Shown: in pieces, positions 18,905-26,992 of the stretch
Layout: every line of letters starts with the position of its first letter
How positions within the stretch are numbered: the first letter of the stretch is position 1
NCBI RefSeq assembly: GCF_002024165.1
Contig: NZ_MWQN01000001.1
Span: 3,141,365 to 3,205,364, forward strand
Reading direction: 5' to 3'
DNA length: 64,000 nt
Source: Embleya scabrispora
GTDB taxonomy: Bacteria > Actinomycetota > Actinomycetes > Streptomycetales > Streptomycetaceae
Program-made: the position numbers and the translations under genes
Notes under the pieces: generated by a model
What the model was told of the DNA's origin: nothing
What the model saw: only the letters and a program-made list of their open reading frames with translations
The model's database searches: none

Positions 18905-18927
18905 ATTGTACTCAGATCCTGTTCTGA
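18905..18927 (-). promoter_or_regulatory. -10 box of a leaderless promoter with an overlapping inverted repeat
   Basis: On the minus strand TACAAT (18905-18910) stands 6 bases before the antitoxin ATG, placing transcription start at the start codon. A perfect TCAGA-N6-TCTGA inverted repeat (18912-18927) abuts it and could be the Phd operator. Confidence 0.55.
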
Positions 18928-19046
18928 TTACCTCGGGAAAGCCCGGGCCGGTCGGGCGATGGTCGGGCCTGCCCGGATGGTGGGGCGCGGGATGGGGCGG
19001 TTGCGTGTGGGGGTCGGGTGCCGTCCCCCACACGCGCGGGTTCCGC

Positions 19047-19538
19047 CTATGCCTCGCCGTCGGTCGCCGGCTTGTCTTCGGGGCCGTACTGCTCGGTGAT
19101 CCAGTTCGCGAACGAGATGCACGTGCTGATCCACGCGCGCGTGGTGAACACGAACAGCTCGCGGTTGATCCCCGGCTCGCAGTCGAGCTGGGCCTCGCCG
19201 ATCAGCCGCAGCTGCTCCTCGTGCTCGTGCGTGTAGACCTTGGGCCAGAAGAACTGGCGGTGCCACTCGTCCAGCAGTTCCAGCATCCGCGGCCGGTCGG
19301 CCGGGTCGAACGCACGGTCCAGGAACATCCGGACCGTGAAGATCTCCTGCTTGTCTCCGCGCAGCATGAAGTAGACGCGGAAGCCGTCCCAGGGCGCACA
19401 GATGTCGCCCTCCTCGTCGGTGAAATGGTTCACCTGGAGTTCGTCGAGGACCTGGTTGATCAGGTCCGCCGACGGCTTGACGACCGGCGCGGCCGGAACG
19501 AAGGTCGACCTCGGAAGCGAGGACGGGTCGATGCTCAT
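19047..19538 (-). CDS. YbjN domain-containing protein
   Basis: 163 residues of the YbjN/type III secretion chaperone-like fold, common in actinobacteria. Supporting segments are LINQVLDELQVNHF, ICAPWDGFRVYFMLRGDKQE, MLELLDEWHRQFFWPKVYTH and NRELFVFTTRAWIS. The family is thought to act as a chaperone or stress-linked adaptor; no enzyme activity is known. The ATG at 19538 begins MSIDPSSLPRS. It lies downstream of the RNA ligase gene in the same direction only if they share a transcript; the gap is 73 bases. Confidence 0.85.
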   Translation of the reverse strand: MSIDPSSLPRSTFVPAAPVVKPSADLINQVLDELQVNHFTDEEGDICAPWDGFRVYFMLRGDKQEIFTVRMFLDRAFDPADRPRMLELLDEWHRQFFWPKVYTHEHEEQLRLIGEAQLDCEPGINRELFVFTTRAWISTCISFANWITEQYGPEDKPATDGEA

Positions 19539-19611
19539 GAAGGATCCTCTCCAGACGTATCGACGCCATCCTCTCTCATTCGGCCCAGAGCGGTGGGCCC
19601 CGAGGGCACGC

Positions 19612-20706
19612 TCATTCGTACTCGGTGCCGCCCTTGCGCATCAGGTACGACGCGGAGACGATCTTGCCGATCGCGCGCCCCCCGACCACGGCGCTGTACC
19701 GCTCGCGCGCCGGGCGCACCACCAGGCCCTCGCGCAGGTGCGCGGCGGTGCCCGAGACGGTTTCCCGGCCCTCGGCCAGGGCCAGCAATTCGGCCTCGTC
19801 GTAGGGCCCGGTGTAGAGGGTCGGCACCACCGGCGGCGCGGTCGCGAGGTCGGCGAGCAGGTCGGCCAACTCCTCGGCGTCGACGTGTCGTACCGCGCCG
19901 CTGTCGTCCGCGAGCGCGATGTCGAACACCGCGTAGCCGGGCAGCTCGGACCGCCCCTGCGCGCCGTAGCCCAGGTCCTGCACGCCCTGCCCGAACACCT
20001 CGCCGAACACACCCACCCGGGCCACCCCGAACCGCGCGGCCAGCTCCGCGGCGACCTCGGGCAACCGGTGCGCGAGCACGCTGCGCCAGTAGAGGTTGTG
20101 CTCGTCCCGGACCAGCGCCTGCGACCGGGCGCCGAAGCCCTTGGAGGAGACGAAGCTCTCGCCGGTGCGGGTGAGGTAGGTGTAGAGGCAGGCCGTGCCG
20201 TGGATCTTCTCGGTGGCCACCACCGGCTCGCCGGCCGTGAAGAGGTCCGGGTAGCGCCGGATGTTCTCCATGTCGACCCACGGCAGCAGATCGGGCGCGG
20301 CCACGATGTCGCCGCTCATGTGCACGGGGATGGGCGGCACCCACTTGACGATGCCGAGCAGCTCGGCGAAGTCCTTGCCGTCGGCGAGCGCGGCGTCGAG
20401 GTCGAGGCCGAGCTCGGTCAGCGCGGCGGGCCGACAGACGATGCCCTGCGACAACTCGCCGCGCAGCCGAATGGCCCGCACCCGGTTCCTGGCCGAGCCG
20501 GCGAGCTTCCCGGTGAGCCCGAGTTCCTCGATCAGGCCGGCCGGCAACACCGCCTGCTCCGGGATGTAGAGCGCCACGTCGCCGGTGACGTAGACCCCCT
20601 TGGCGACGACGGCCCGGTACAACCCGACCTGGGCCAACTCCAACGCATCGGCATTCGGATGCGAATGCACCACCAACCGCTCGACCGTGACCCTGAGCCC
20701 GGACAT
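19612..20706 (-). CDS. ATP-dependent RNA ligase, DRB0094 (Rnl5) family
   Basis: 364 residues. The N-terminal about 150 residues form an OB-like domain (LRVTVERLVVHSHPNADALE, VALYIPEQAVLP). The nucleotidyltransferase domain starts with motif I EKIHGT (adenylated lysine about 170), followed by a motif III-like VGVFGEVFG, motif IV-like HLREGLVVRPA and motif V-like IGKIVSASYLMRKGG. This order, OB domain first, is that of Deinococcus radiodurans Rnl, which seals RNA 3'-OH/5'-phosphate ends when templated by DNA. A repair role is inferred from that family. AAGGGGG lies 6 bases before the ATG. Confidence 0.85.
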   Translation of the reverse strand: MSGLRVTVERLVVHSHPNADALELAQVGLYRAVVAKGVYVTGDVALYIPEQAVLPAGLIEELGLTGKLAGSARNRVRAIRLRGELSQGIVCRPAALTELGLDLDAALADGKDFAELLGIVKWVPPIPVHMSGDIVAAPDLLPWVDMENIRRYPDLFTAGEPVVATEKIHGTACLYTYLTRTGESFVSSKGFGARSQALVRDEHNLYWRSVLAHRLPEVAAELAARFGVARVGVFGEVFGQGVQDLGYGAQGRSELPGYAVFDIALADDSGAVRHVDAEELADLLADLATAPPVVPTLYTGPYDEAELLALAEGRETVSGTAAHLREGLVVRPARERYSAVVGGRAIGKIVSASYLMRKGGTEYE

Positions 20707-20859
20707 GGCTGCCCCCTTCCCCGTGACCGCCACTGAGGCGGCCGCTTCCCCGTCGGCCCCACGGTCCCAAGGGGCTGGGGGAGGTCGCCAACGAATTACG
20801 GGCGGGGTGGGTGGGGTGGCGGCGTAGGTGGGGTGGTCGGGGCTGGCGGCCGTGGCTGA

Positions 20860-21760
20860 GGGTTCTGGCGAGACGGGTGCATTGCTCACCGAAAACCGGC
20901 TGGCAGCGGGGGCGGGGAGGGCGGTCCGGTCGGGTTCTCCGGAGAGCCTTCCCGGGTGGGTCGAGTGCTTCCGGCGGGCGTCGCGCCTTTGGTCACGGGT
21001 GGCCGGTGCGGGGCTTGTCCGAGTCGGAGATGGGCCGCCGCCGGCGTTCGGGGCTCCAAGGCTCCGGGCTCCCGACGAGGCGAGCACGTCGGTCGGCGAA
21101 AACCGGCTGGCAGCGGCGGAGAGGGCGGGGGCTCGGGTCGAGTCCGCCGAGGGGCCTTCCCGAGTGGGTCGGGGCGCTTTCGAGGGCGTTTGGGGAGGAG
21201 TTGGGGTTCGAAACCGGATCTCGGTGGGGTGGTTCTAGGCCTGGTGCTTCGGTGACCTGCGGTTTTGTGGGGTTGGAGTGGAAAGGTGGGTGTCGAGTGC
21301 CGGTTTCGTGTGCTCCGGTCTCCTCGACGCCGGTGCAGAGACCGAAACTGCCCGGTAGGTGTCGGTTTCGGGCGCTGTGGCCTTGCAGAGGCCGTTGCAG
21401 TGACCAAAAGTGCCCTGTGGGTGTCGAAACCGGATCCCGAGACGCTCGAAACGGCGGCCTCCTGCGTTGACCTGCAGTTTTCTCTCACGCACAGGGCGCG
21501 GCGACCCACGGGATCCGGTTTCGTGAAACTCCGTCGCCCACATGCCCTTCGCACCCCGAAAACACCCGGCCGCTCAGCCCACTCGGGAACGCTCCCCGGC
21601 AGACCCGACCCGAGCCCCCGCCCTCCCCGCCGCTGCCAGCCGCTTTTCGCCGAGCAACACACCCGTCTCGTCGGGAACTTCGGGTCTCGGAGCACCGAAC
21701 GCCGGCGGCGGCCGACCTCTGGCGGCGGACCAGCCCCGCACCGGCCACCACGCAATCAAG
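20860..21760. repeat. Non-coding cluster of diverged repeats
   Basis: Three related blocks share a core GAAAACCGGCTGGCAGCGG: about 20870-20970 (+), 20998-21180 (+) and 21560-21755 (reverse orientation, core at 21630-21648). Between them are a perfect 15-bp inverted pair CGAAACCGGATCCCG (21425-21439/21509-21523), a third near-copy at 21209-21223, and a 30-base direct repeat (21335-21364/21397-21426). Reading frames through the blocks are arginine/glycine-rich shadows without start signals. The flanks, 20707-20859 and 21761-21827, show nothing. Confidence 0.7.
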
Positions 21761-21827
21761 ACGCGACCCCGGCAGACCGGCAGGAAACCCCGCCGACCGA
21801 CAACGGCCGACGGGGCGTCAGGTCGCA

Positions 21828-22004
21828 CTAATCGCGCAGTGCCGCCGTGAGGGCGCCCCACGACGCCGCAGGGACGACGAGGTGGCCCAGGCTTGGATCT
21901 TTGCTGTCACGAACCGGAACGGCGTCTTGGGATGTGGCGACTTCCACGCACTCCGCGCCTTGCTGGTTGCTGTAGCTGGAAGTTCGCCAACCGGTGGGGT
22001 GCAC
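21828..22004 (-). CDS. DUF397 small protein
   Basis: 58-residue DUF397 protein, starting at GTG 22004 and reading VHPTGWRTSSYSNQQGAECV and then VRDSKDP and SWGALTAALRD. The WRTSSYS...GAECVEV and RDSKDP motifs define the family. It overlaps the 3' end of the XRE regulator gene by 98 bases in a different frame. DUF397 proteins are the usual partners of XRE/DUF5753 regulators in Streptomyces, in BldB/WhiJ-like or TA-like pairs that influence development. Confidence 0.88.
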   Translation of the reverse strand: MHPTGWRTSSYSNQQGAECVEVATSQDAVPVRDSKDPSLGHLVVPAASWGALTAALRD

Positions 22005-22824
22005 GATACATACCTTTCGCTACGGATCTGATCATCGCCTCGGACTCCCGAGCAGACAGGGCCGATGCCCGAAGTTGCTCGTAGGTTAGGCCAAACGCGT
22101 CCACCTCTGACCGCCCCTCCCAGAGTCGCCCATCGAATGCACTTTCGGTATACGCGTACCGGTTACCGTCCGCCGTTCGAACGAGCGTCAGAGAGCCACC
22201 CATGGCCGCGTGTTCACCCGCATGGAACGGCAAAATCTGGATCTTGGTGCCTGCGCTTGCCTCCTCCAGCAACCGGGCCATTTGACCGCGCATAACGAAC
22301 GGACTGCCGGCACTCCGGGCCAGGACCGCTTCGTCGAGGATGACCCGGATACGCGGAGGGTCGTCGCCGCGCAGAATGCGCGCTTGGCGATCCAATCGTC
22401 GCGAGATACGGTCCCGAAGCTGGTCATCGCTCGTCAGCGCTTGTCCGAGTCGGAGCGTGGCGCGGGCGTACGCCTTTGTCTGGAGCAAGCCCGGCACAAT
22501 CTGCGCGGCGTAGAAACGCAGGTCGGTTGCCGCCTGCTCTCGGTCCATGTACTCACGGACATAGTCGGGGACCAACTCCCGCTGGCTCGCCTTCCACAGG
22601 TCTGTGAGCAGGTCATCGGCACCCAGCGCGGCATCCAGGCGCCAGGCCTGCTCCCACGTCGGCGGACTGCCCGTGCGCCGTTCGATTTGGGTGATGCGCG
22701 TGTCGTGCACGTGGATCAAGGCCGCCAGTTGGGCTTGTGTGAGCATGCGCAACTTACGCAGCTTGGTCACACGTGTGGCGAACATATTTGCGGACGATTG
22801 TGTGGGGTCGATCGCTTCGGCCAA
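21907..22824 (-). CDS. XRE-family regulator with DUF5753
   Basis: 305 residues. The N-terminal helix-turn-helix spans about 17-75 (VTKLRKLRMLTQAQLAALIH, DTRITQIERRTGSPP). The DUF5753 domain follows, recognised from QIVPGLLQTKAYARATL, VILDEAVL, GQMARLLEEAS and IQILPFHAGEHAAMGGSLTLV. The start is TTG at 22824 with GAGGG upstream; ATG 22785 is an alternative with no ribosome site. The C-terminal 32 residues are encoded over the DUF397 gene. Probable DNA-binding repressor or activator partnered with DUF397. Confidence 0.88.
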   Translation of the reverse strand: MAEAIDPTQSSANMFATRVTKLRKLRMLTQAQLAALIHVHDTRITQIERRTGSPPTWEQAWRLDAALGADDLLTDLWKASQRELVPDYVREYMDREQAATDLRFYAAQIVPGLLQTKAYARATLRLGQALTSDDQLRDRISRRLDRQARILRGDDPPRIRVILDEAVLARSAGSPFVMRGQMARLLEEASAGTKIQILPFHAGEHAAMGGSLTLVRTADGNRYAYTESAFDGRLWEGRSEVDAFGLTYEQLRASALSARESEAMIRSVAKGMYRAPHRLANFQLQQPARRGVRGSRHIPRRRSGS

Positions 22825-22981
22825 GTCGTTTAATCCCTCAAGATCATTTATTCCTGATCGATGCGCAAATCAGGTTCTCGCCTGGCCGCATCGTAAGGCG
22901 GCCGGTTGATCCTGGGATAGACATTCCGTGTCCACGGAATGTGGCCGGATACCTAACCGCCACAGTGCGAGAGGGACAGGC

Positions 22982-23371
22982 ATGCCCATGACCATGACGA
23001 GACAACAGCCGCCCACGGAAGCCGACTTGCGGCGTCGCCTGGCGGCGTCCGACGAGGTGCGGGTCCGGGACACGCGGAGCGGATATGTGGGCACGCTCTA
23101 TCGCGTGGCCACCGGCTATGTCGTGGCGCTCACGGCCAACAACAGCGCCTACACCATTTCCATGGCGCGCCTCGAAGTGATCGACGACGAGGGCGACATC
23201 GGGCAGCCCGAAGCGGTCGCACGCGGCGTGCGCGGGCCCGGCGAGATCGTGGCGGCGCAACCGCTGTCGAACGAAGTGCGGTGCCCCATTGACCGGTTCG
23301 GTCCGGAGGTCCGGTGGCGCATGCCCTCCGGCAGCGTGCGACCGGTCGGCCAACCGGAATCCACGCCCTGA
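22982..23371 (+). CDS. Hypothetical protein
   Basis: 129 residues, ATG at 22982 six bases after GAGAGGGA. The central part (VRVRDTRSGYVGTLYRVATGYVVALTANNSAYTISMARLEVID) looks like a small beta-barrel, and the C-terminus is acidic then Pro-rich. No family was recognised with confidence. It is divergent from the XRE gene and is followed by another small hypothetical in the same direction. Confidence 0.65.
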   Translation: MPMTMTRQQPPTEADLRRRLAASDEVRVRDTRSGYVGTLYRVATGYVVALTANNSAYTISMARLEVIDDEGDIGQPEAVARGVRGPGEIVAAQPLSNEVRCPIDRFGPEVRWRMPSGSVRPVGQPESTP

Positions 23372-23557
23372 ACTGCCGTGTCGCCGAACCCAGTTGGTCG
23401 TGGCTACCGGCGGCACGACTCCGGGCCCTCTCCGCCTTCCCCCATGGCCCGGTCGGCGGAGAGGGCCACAAGCGGTATCCAGTCAACAACCGAGGGCCGG
23501 CGCTCGCTCGCCAGTGATCCGCCGGCCCCCGGCCTCCCCCACCGAAGCGAGGTCGAC

Positions 23558-23890
23558 ATGAAACTACCGATCCCATCGCCGGACGAAACAACCCCGATCG
23601 GCGGCACCGTCGGGGACGAGGTGAAGCACGCCGACGACGCGCGCCGTCCGGAACAGCCGCCCGGCGTCATCGTGCGGGTGGACGACACCGGCCGGGTGAC
23701 GGTCCAGCCGTTCGACGCGGCGCGAGCGGAGTGGACCGCCGGCCCGGCGGACATCGTGCCCGACGACGGCGTCTGGTTCCCCACGGACAGCGCCCAGCCG
23801 GACAACCTGCTGCCCTTCCCGATCCCGCCCGGCACGATCACCCCGCTCCGCTACGGCGGCCTACGCCCGAAGCCACGCCCCGATCGCTGA
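23558..23890 (+). CDS. Hypothetical protein
   Basis: 110 residues from ATG 23558 with GCGAGG upstream. Acidic N-terminal half, then GVIVRVDDTGRVTVQPFD and a Pro-rich C-terminus ending KPRPDR. No family recognised. It shares direction and small size with the gene at 22982; both may be accessory genes associated with the XRE/DUF397 pair. A hairpin terminator follows. Confidence 0.6.
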   Translation: MKLPIPSPDETTPIGGTVGDEVKHADDARRPEQPPGVIVRVDDTGRVTVQPFDAARAEWTAGPADIVPDDGVWFPTDSAQPDNLLPFPIPPGTITPLRYGGLRPKPRPDR

Positions 23891-23900
23891 CCCAGACGAC

Positions 23901-23935
23901 GGAAGCCCCGACCCCCTCCGGGAATCGGGGCTTCC
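23901..23935. terminator. Hairpin between convergent genes
   Basis: Perfect 11-bp stem GGAAGCCCCGA / TCGGGGCTTCC (23901-23911 and 23925-23935), lying between converging small genes; probably works in both directions. Confidence 0.75.
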
Positions 23936-23943
23936 ACTCGCTG

Positions 23944-24180
23944 TTACCCCATGAGTTCCACAACCGTGACCAGCAGCGAGTTATTCGTGACTTGGTAGAC
24001 CACGATCACGCTGCCGCACGTCGCCTCGCGCCTGTCCTTGTGGTAGGTCGCGGACGATCCGCATCCATAGGGATCCTGGGCGATGCGTGCCATGCCGTTG
24101 TCCAGATCCCGGCGCTTGTCAGCGGGCAGACTCAGGCGGGCCCTCTCGCAGGCGGGACTGTACGCGATCGAGTACGACAC
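23944..24180 (-). CDS. RelE/ParE-like toxin
   Basis: 78 residues: SIAYSPACERARLSLPADKRRDLDNGMARIAQDPYG (two helices) followed by strands EATCGSVIVVYQVTNNSLLVTVVELM. This is the size and order of RelE/ParE toxins, which in the RelE case cut mRNA at the ribosome. The GTG at 24180 lies 5 bases after GGAGGAA, a strong ribosome site. It overlaps the 3' end of the upstream gene by 62 bases. Confidence 0.65.
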   Translation of the reverse strand: MSYSIAYSPACERARLSLPADKRRDLDNGMARIAQDPYGCGSSATYHKDRREATCGSVIVVYQVTNNSLLVTVVELMG

Positions 24181-24499
24181 TCCGTTCCTCCCCCATGATC
24201 GTCATTGCGTCAGCTTCGGCGTGGATTCCCTCGACCCAGTCGTGGGTTCGCTCGATTGCCTCGTCGACTTCCGGGCGGGTACGGCGGGCCCATCGGTTAA
24301 GGGTCAGAGGCAGGTCTCGTGCCGGTGTGTCCTCGATCGACTTGGTGAATTCCTCGCGCTGGTCGGCGGGCAAGGCGGCCCGAATACCGGCGATGGTGGC
24401 CGGGAGTTCGATCAACTCGCCCGTTGCCCATGTGCGCCAGGTACGTCCGTCCGGTTCCGGCCCGTCTTGGTGCCCATGCTCACTGGTGTACTCGTCCAT
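24119..24499 (-). CDS. Putative antitoxin paired with the RelE/ParE-like gene
   Basis: 126 residues. Mostly helical; contains RTWRTWATGELIELPATIAGIRAALPADQREEF and VDEAIERTHDWVEGIHAEADA. Not a standard antitoxin family by eye, but its 62-base overlap with the downstream toxin-like gene and its position first in the pair suggest that role. AAGGA lies 6 bases before the ATG at 24499. The TA assignment rests on layout. Confidence 0.55.
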   Translation of the reverse strand: MDEYTSEHGHQDGPEPDGRTWRTWATGELIELPATIAGIRAALPADQREEFTKSIEDTPARDLPLTLNRWARRTRPEVDEAIERTHDWVEGIHAEADAMTIMGEERSVVLDRVQSRLREGPPESAR

Positions 24500-24653
24500 A
24501 GACGTCCTTCACTGTGTTATGGACCGGCTACTTACAGTGTGCTTCGCCGAGGGCGTCCGACGGAAGCCGCGGGATCGACGCGGTCGAGGCCGATCCCCCC
24601 GCGCCAGGCGAGGCCGCCGACGATTCGCCGCCCACCTGGGACAGGATGGGGCC

Positions 24654-25016
24654 ATGCCGAAATTCATCGAGAAGCCGACCGTGGTCGAGGCCGCCGGGAA
24701 CATCCCGAAGACCATTCGCGAGTTCGTGGGCCGGGTCAACACCGGCGACGAGGCGCTCAGCATCGCGCACATGACCAGCCCCGGCGGCTGGGAGGAGCCG
24801 GGTCAGCGCCCCGAGTTCGACGAGTACACGGTGGTCCTGCGCGGCGTGCTCACCGTGGAGCACGAGGGCGGCACCCAGGAGGTCGCGGCCGGCCAGGGCA
24901 TCCACACCGCCGCCGGCGAATGGGTCCGCTACAGCACCCGAGGCGAAGAGGGCGCCGACTACATCGCCGTCTGCCTCCCCGGCTTCACCCCGGACACGGT
25001 GCACCGCGACGCGTAG
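24654..25016 (+). CDS. Cupin domain protein
   Basis: 120-residue single-domain cupin. The first cupin motif is seen at PGGWEEPGQRPEFDEYTVVLRGVLTVEHEGG (about 43-74) and the second at AGEWVRYSTRGEEGADYIAVCLPG. The metal-binding histidines of motif 1 are replaced (P.FDEY), so it may bind a ligand without metal catalysis. ATG at 24654 with GGATGGGG just before. Confidence 0.8.
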   Translation: MPKFIEKPTVVEAAGNIPKTIREFVGRVNTGDEALSIAHMTSPGGWEEPGQRPEFDEYTVVLRGVLTVEHEGGTQEVAAGQGIHTAAGEWVRYSTRGEEGADYIAVCLPGFTPDTVHRDA

Positions 25017-25026
25017 GGCGCCATTT

Positions 25027-25057
25027 CCGGCGGGTCGCAACAGCCGCGACCCGCCGG
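25027..25057. terminator. Hairpin between convergent genes
   Basis: Perfect 12-bp stem (25027-25038 with 25046-25057) around a 7-base loop, between the cupin gene and the membrane-protein cluster. Confidence 0.75.
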
Positions 25058-25076
25058 GGACGCCGAGCGCACCGGG

Positions 25077-26036
25077 TCAGATCTTGGCGGTGATCGTGGG
25101 GAGCAGCTTGGGGAGGAGTTCCCCCTGCCAGCCCTGCCAGGGCGAGTCGGTGCCCTCCTTGCTCAGGGATCCCGAGGCGTCGATCTGCAGGGAGTACTGG
25201 CCCTTGCGCATCCGCATGCCGTTCGTCGCGTAGTAGGCGTCGTCGGCGCCGCCCGCGGTGCCCAGGGCCTTGAAGTCGGGCTGGACCCGCTGGGCGCTGT
25301 TCTTGCCCAGGTTCCAGATGTAGTCGAGCTCCTTGGGAGCGTCGATGTTGTTGATCTGGATGGTCACCTTGATCACGTTGCTGTAGCCCCAGCCGCGCTT
25401 GGTGTTCACCGTGTACAGGCACGTCGTGCTGCGCAGCGCCGGGCCTCGGGACGCGTAGGAGCCGGCCGCCTTGGCGGTGCCCTGCTGCTCCTGGGAGGTG
25501 ACCTCGGGGATGACCTTGGCCAGCTCCTCCGGGGTGATCAGGTCGCACACGTCCGGCCACGTGGACATGTCGTTCGCCACGGGCGCGAACTTGCCACCGG
25601 ACTTCGGCGCCGGTGGGGCCGACGGGCGCGACGCCTCCTTCGACGGGGCCGTCGTCGGCGTGTTGTTCACCGCGTTCGGGTCGAAGCTCTCCAGCTTTCG
25701 GGCGCTCTCCGTAGGGGGGAGCTTCACCGCCTCGTTCTTCTTGCCGTCCGTGCCGTTGATCAGCAGGGCCGCGACCACCGTCGCCGCGGTGCCGCCGGCG
25801 ACCACGGCCACCCAGCTGAAGATCTGCTTGCGGCGGTTGGGGCGCGGCGGCTGGGGCGGGTACGGCGGCGGGTAACCGGGCGGGCCGTAGCCGGGCGGCT
25901 GTTGGCCGTAGCCGGGCGGCGGGCCGTACTGGCCCGGCGGCGGCTGATGGCCGTAGTTGCCTTGGTAGCCGGGGCCCTGGCCGGGACCGGGCCCCTGATA
26001 CTGGCCGGAGTTCGGGCTGTTGTACTGGCCGGTCAT
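25077..26036 (-). CDS. Proline/tyrosine-rich membrane protein, paralogue 4 of the cluster
   Basis: 319 residues. Pro/Gly/Gln/Tyr-rich cytoplasmic N-terminus (1-68), one span (IFSWVAVVAGGTAATVVAALLI, about 72-93), a Ser/Pro linker and an extracytoplasmic domain with WPDVCDLITPEELAKVIPE (about 160) and a second Cys in TTCLYTVNTK, as in the other three members. The domain resembles DUF3558-type lipoprotein domains, but here it is anchored by the span. Its ATG lies one base after the stop of the next gene upstream. Function unknown. Confidence 0.75.
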   Translation of the reverse strand: MTGQYNSPNSGQYQGPGPGQGPGYQGNYGHQPPPGQYGPPPGYGQQPPGYGPPGYPPPYPPQPPRPNRRKQIFSWVAVVAGGTAATVVAALLINGTDGKKNEAVKLPPTESARKLESFDPNAVNNTPTTAPSKEASRPSAPPAPKSGGKFAPVANDMSTWPDVCDLITPEELAKVIPEVTSQEQQGTAKAAGSYASRGPALRSTTCLYTVNTKRGWGYSNVIKVTIQINNIDAPKELDYIWNLGKNSAQRVQPDFKALGTAGGADDAYYATNGMRMRKGQYSLQIDASGSLSKEGTDSPWQGWQGELLPKLLPTITAKI

Positions 26037-26037
26037 C

Positions 26038-26889
26038 TCAGTCGTCCGTCATCTTGATGTTGAGGACGCGCACGAGGGCAGGTCCGGCCTTCTTGGTCCA
26101 GGCGTCCCTCGTCTCGGGGCCGCCCGCCGAGTCCTTGGTGTCCGCCTTGAGGTCGATCACCACGTAGTAGGCCGGGGAGTCCGGCTTCGTGCCCTGCTTG
26201 AACAGGTTGAGCTTCGTGGTGTCGTTGCGGAAGGCGCTCTGCACGAACAGCTTGTTGGCCAAGTCCTCGAAGCCGGTGTACGGAGCCGCCTCGCTCTTGG
26301 CCTTCTCGTACATGTCCTTGACCGGCGCGGCGTCGCCGATCGCCTTGATGGTCATGGTGAGCTTGGCCGGCGTCGCGGGATCCGCGAGATTGGGCAGCTT
26401 GATGTTGACCGTGCACTCGAAGTTCTTGGGCGTCTTCGCGGCCTTCCGGCCCTGACGCCCGCCCACGATGCTCGAGTCGGGGATCGCGTTCTGGATCTCC
26501 TTGTCGGAGAGCATGTCGCACGCGTCCGGCCAGGTGCCGGTGTCCCCGCTGGCCCGGAACTTGGCGCCGTCGCTGAAGGCCACGCCGGGCGGCGGGGTGT
26601 AGCCGTCGGGGAACGCCACCCCGTTCTCCGCCACCGGCTTGTCGCCCTTGTCGTTCTTCTTGTTGATCTCGTCGACGATGTACGAGCCGGCGACGGTCGC
26701 CAGCACGCCGCCCACGACCACGCCGATCCAGCCGAGCACGGGCTTGAGCTTGCTGCGGCGCGGCGGCTGGTGGGGCGGCATCGGGCCACCGGGGTACTGC
26801 TGCTGGTACATGCCGGGCTGACCGTACGGCTGCTGCTGATGCGGCCCGCCGCCGTACTGGTTCCCCCCGGGGTTCCCGATTCGTACCAT
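26038..26889 (-). CDS. Proline-rich membrane protein, paralogue 3 of the cluster
   Basis: 283 residues. Gly/Gln/Pro-rich N-terminus (1-45), one span (VLGWIGVVVGGVLATVAGSYIV, about 51-72), linker, then a domain with WPDACDMLSDKEIQNAIPD (about 119-137) and a second Cys in FECTVNIKLP. The ATG at 26889 begins MVRIGNPGG. It sits third in a same-strand row of four paralogues, 103 bases after the previous one, and is followed within one base by the fourth. Confidence 0.75.
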   Translation of the reverse strand: MVRIGNPGGNQYGGGPHQQQPYGQPGMYQQQYPGGPMPPHQPPRRSKLKPVLGWIGVVVGGVLATVAGSYIVDEINKKNDKGDKPVAENGVAFPDGYTPPPGVAFSDGAKFRASGDTGTWPDACDMLSDKEIQNAIPDSSIVGGRQGRKAAKTPKNFECTVNIKLPNLADPATPAKLTMTIKAIGDAAPVKDMYEKAKSEAAPYTGFEDLANKLFVQSAFRNDTTKLNLFKQGTKPDSPAYYVVIDLKADTKDSAGGPETRDAWTKKAGPALVRVLNIKMTDD

Positions 26890-26992
26890 CCCCGTGCTCC
26901 TCCTGATTACCTGTTCCGACGCGCTGTTCCGATGCGCTGTCGCCGCTGCTGCCGTGCCGCGCGGACCGCGGTTACATCCGTTGCGTCCGGGT

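Noticed and set aside
20811-21470. Protein genes through the repeat cluster
   Set aside because: Frames are Arg/Gly/Trp-rich, lack ribosome sites, and similarity between blocks occurs at the DNA level in both orientations.
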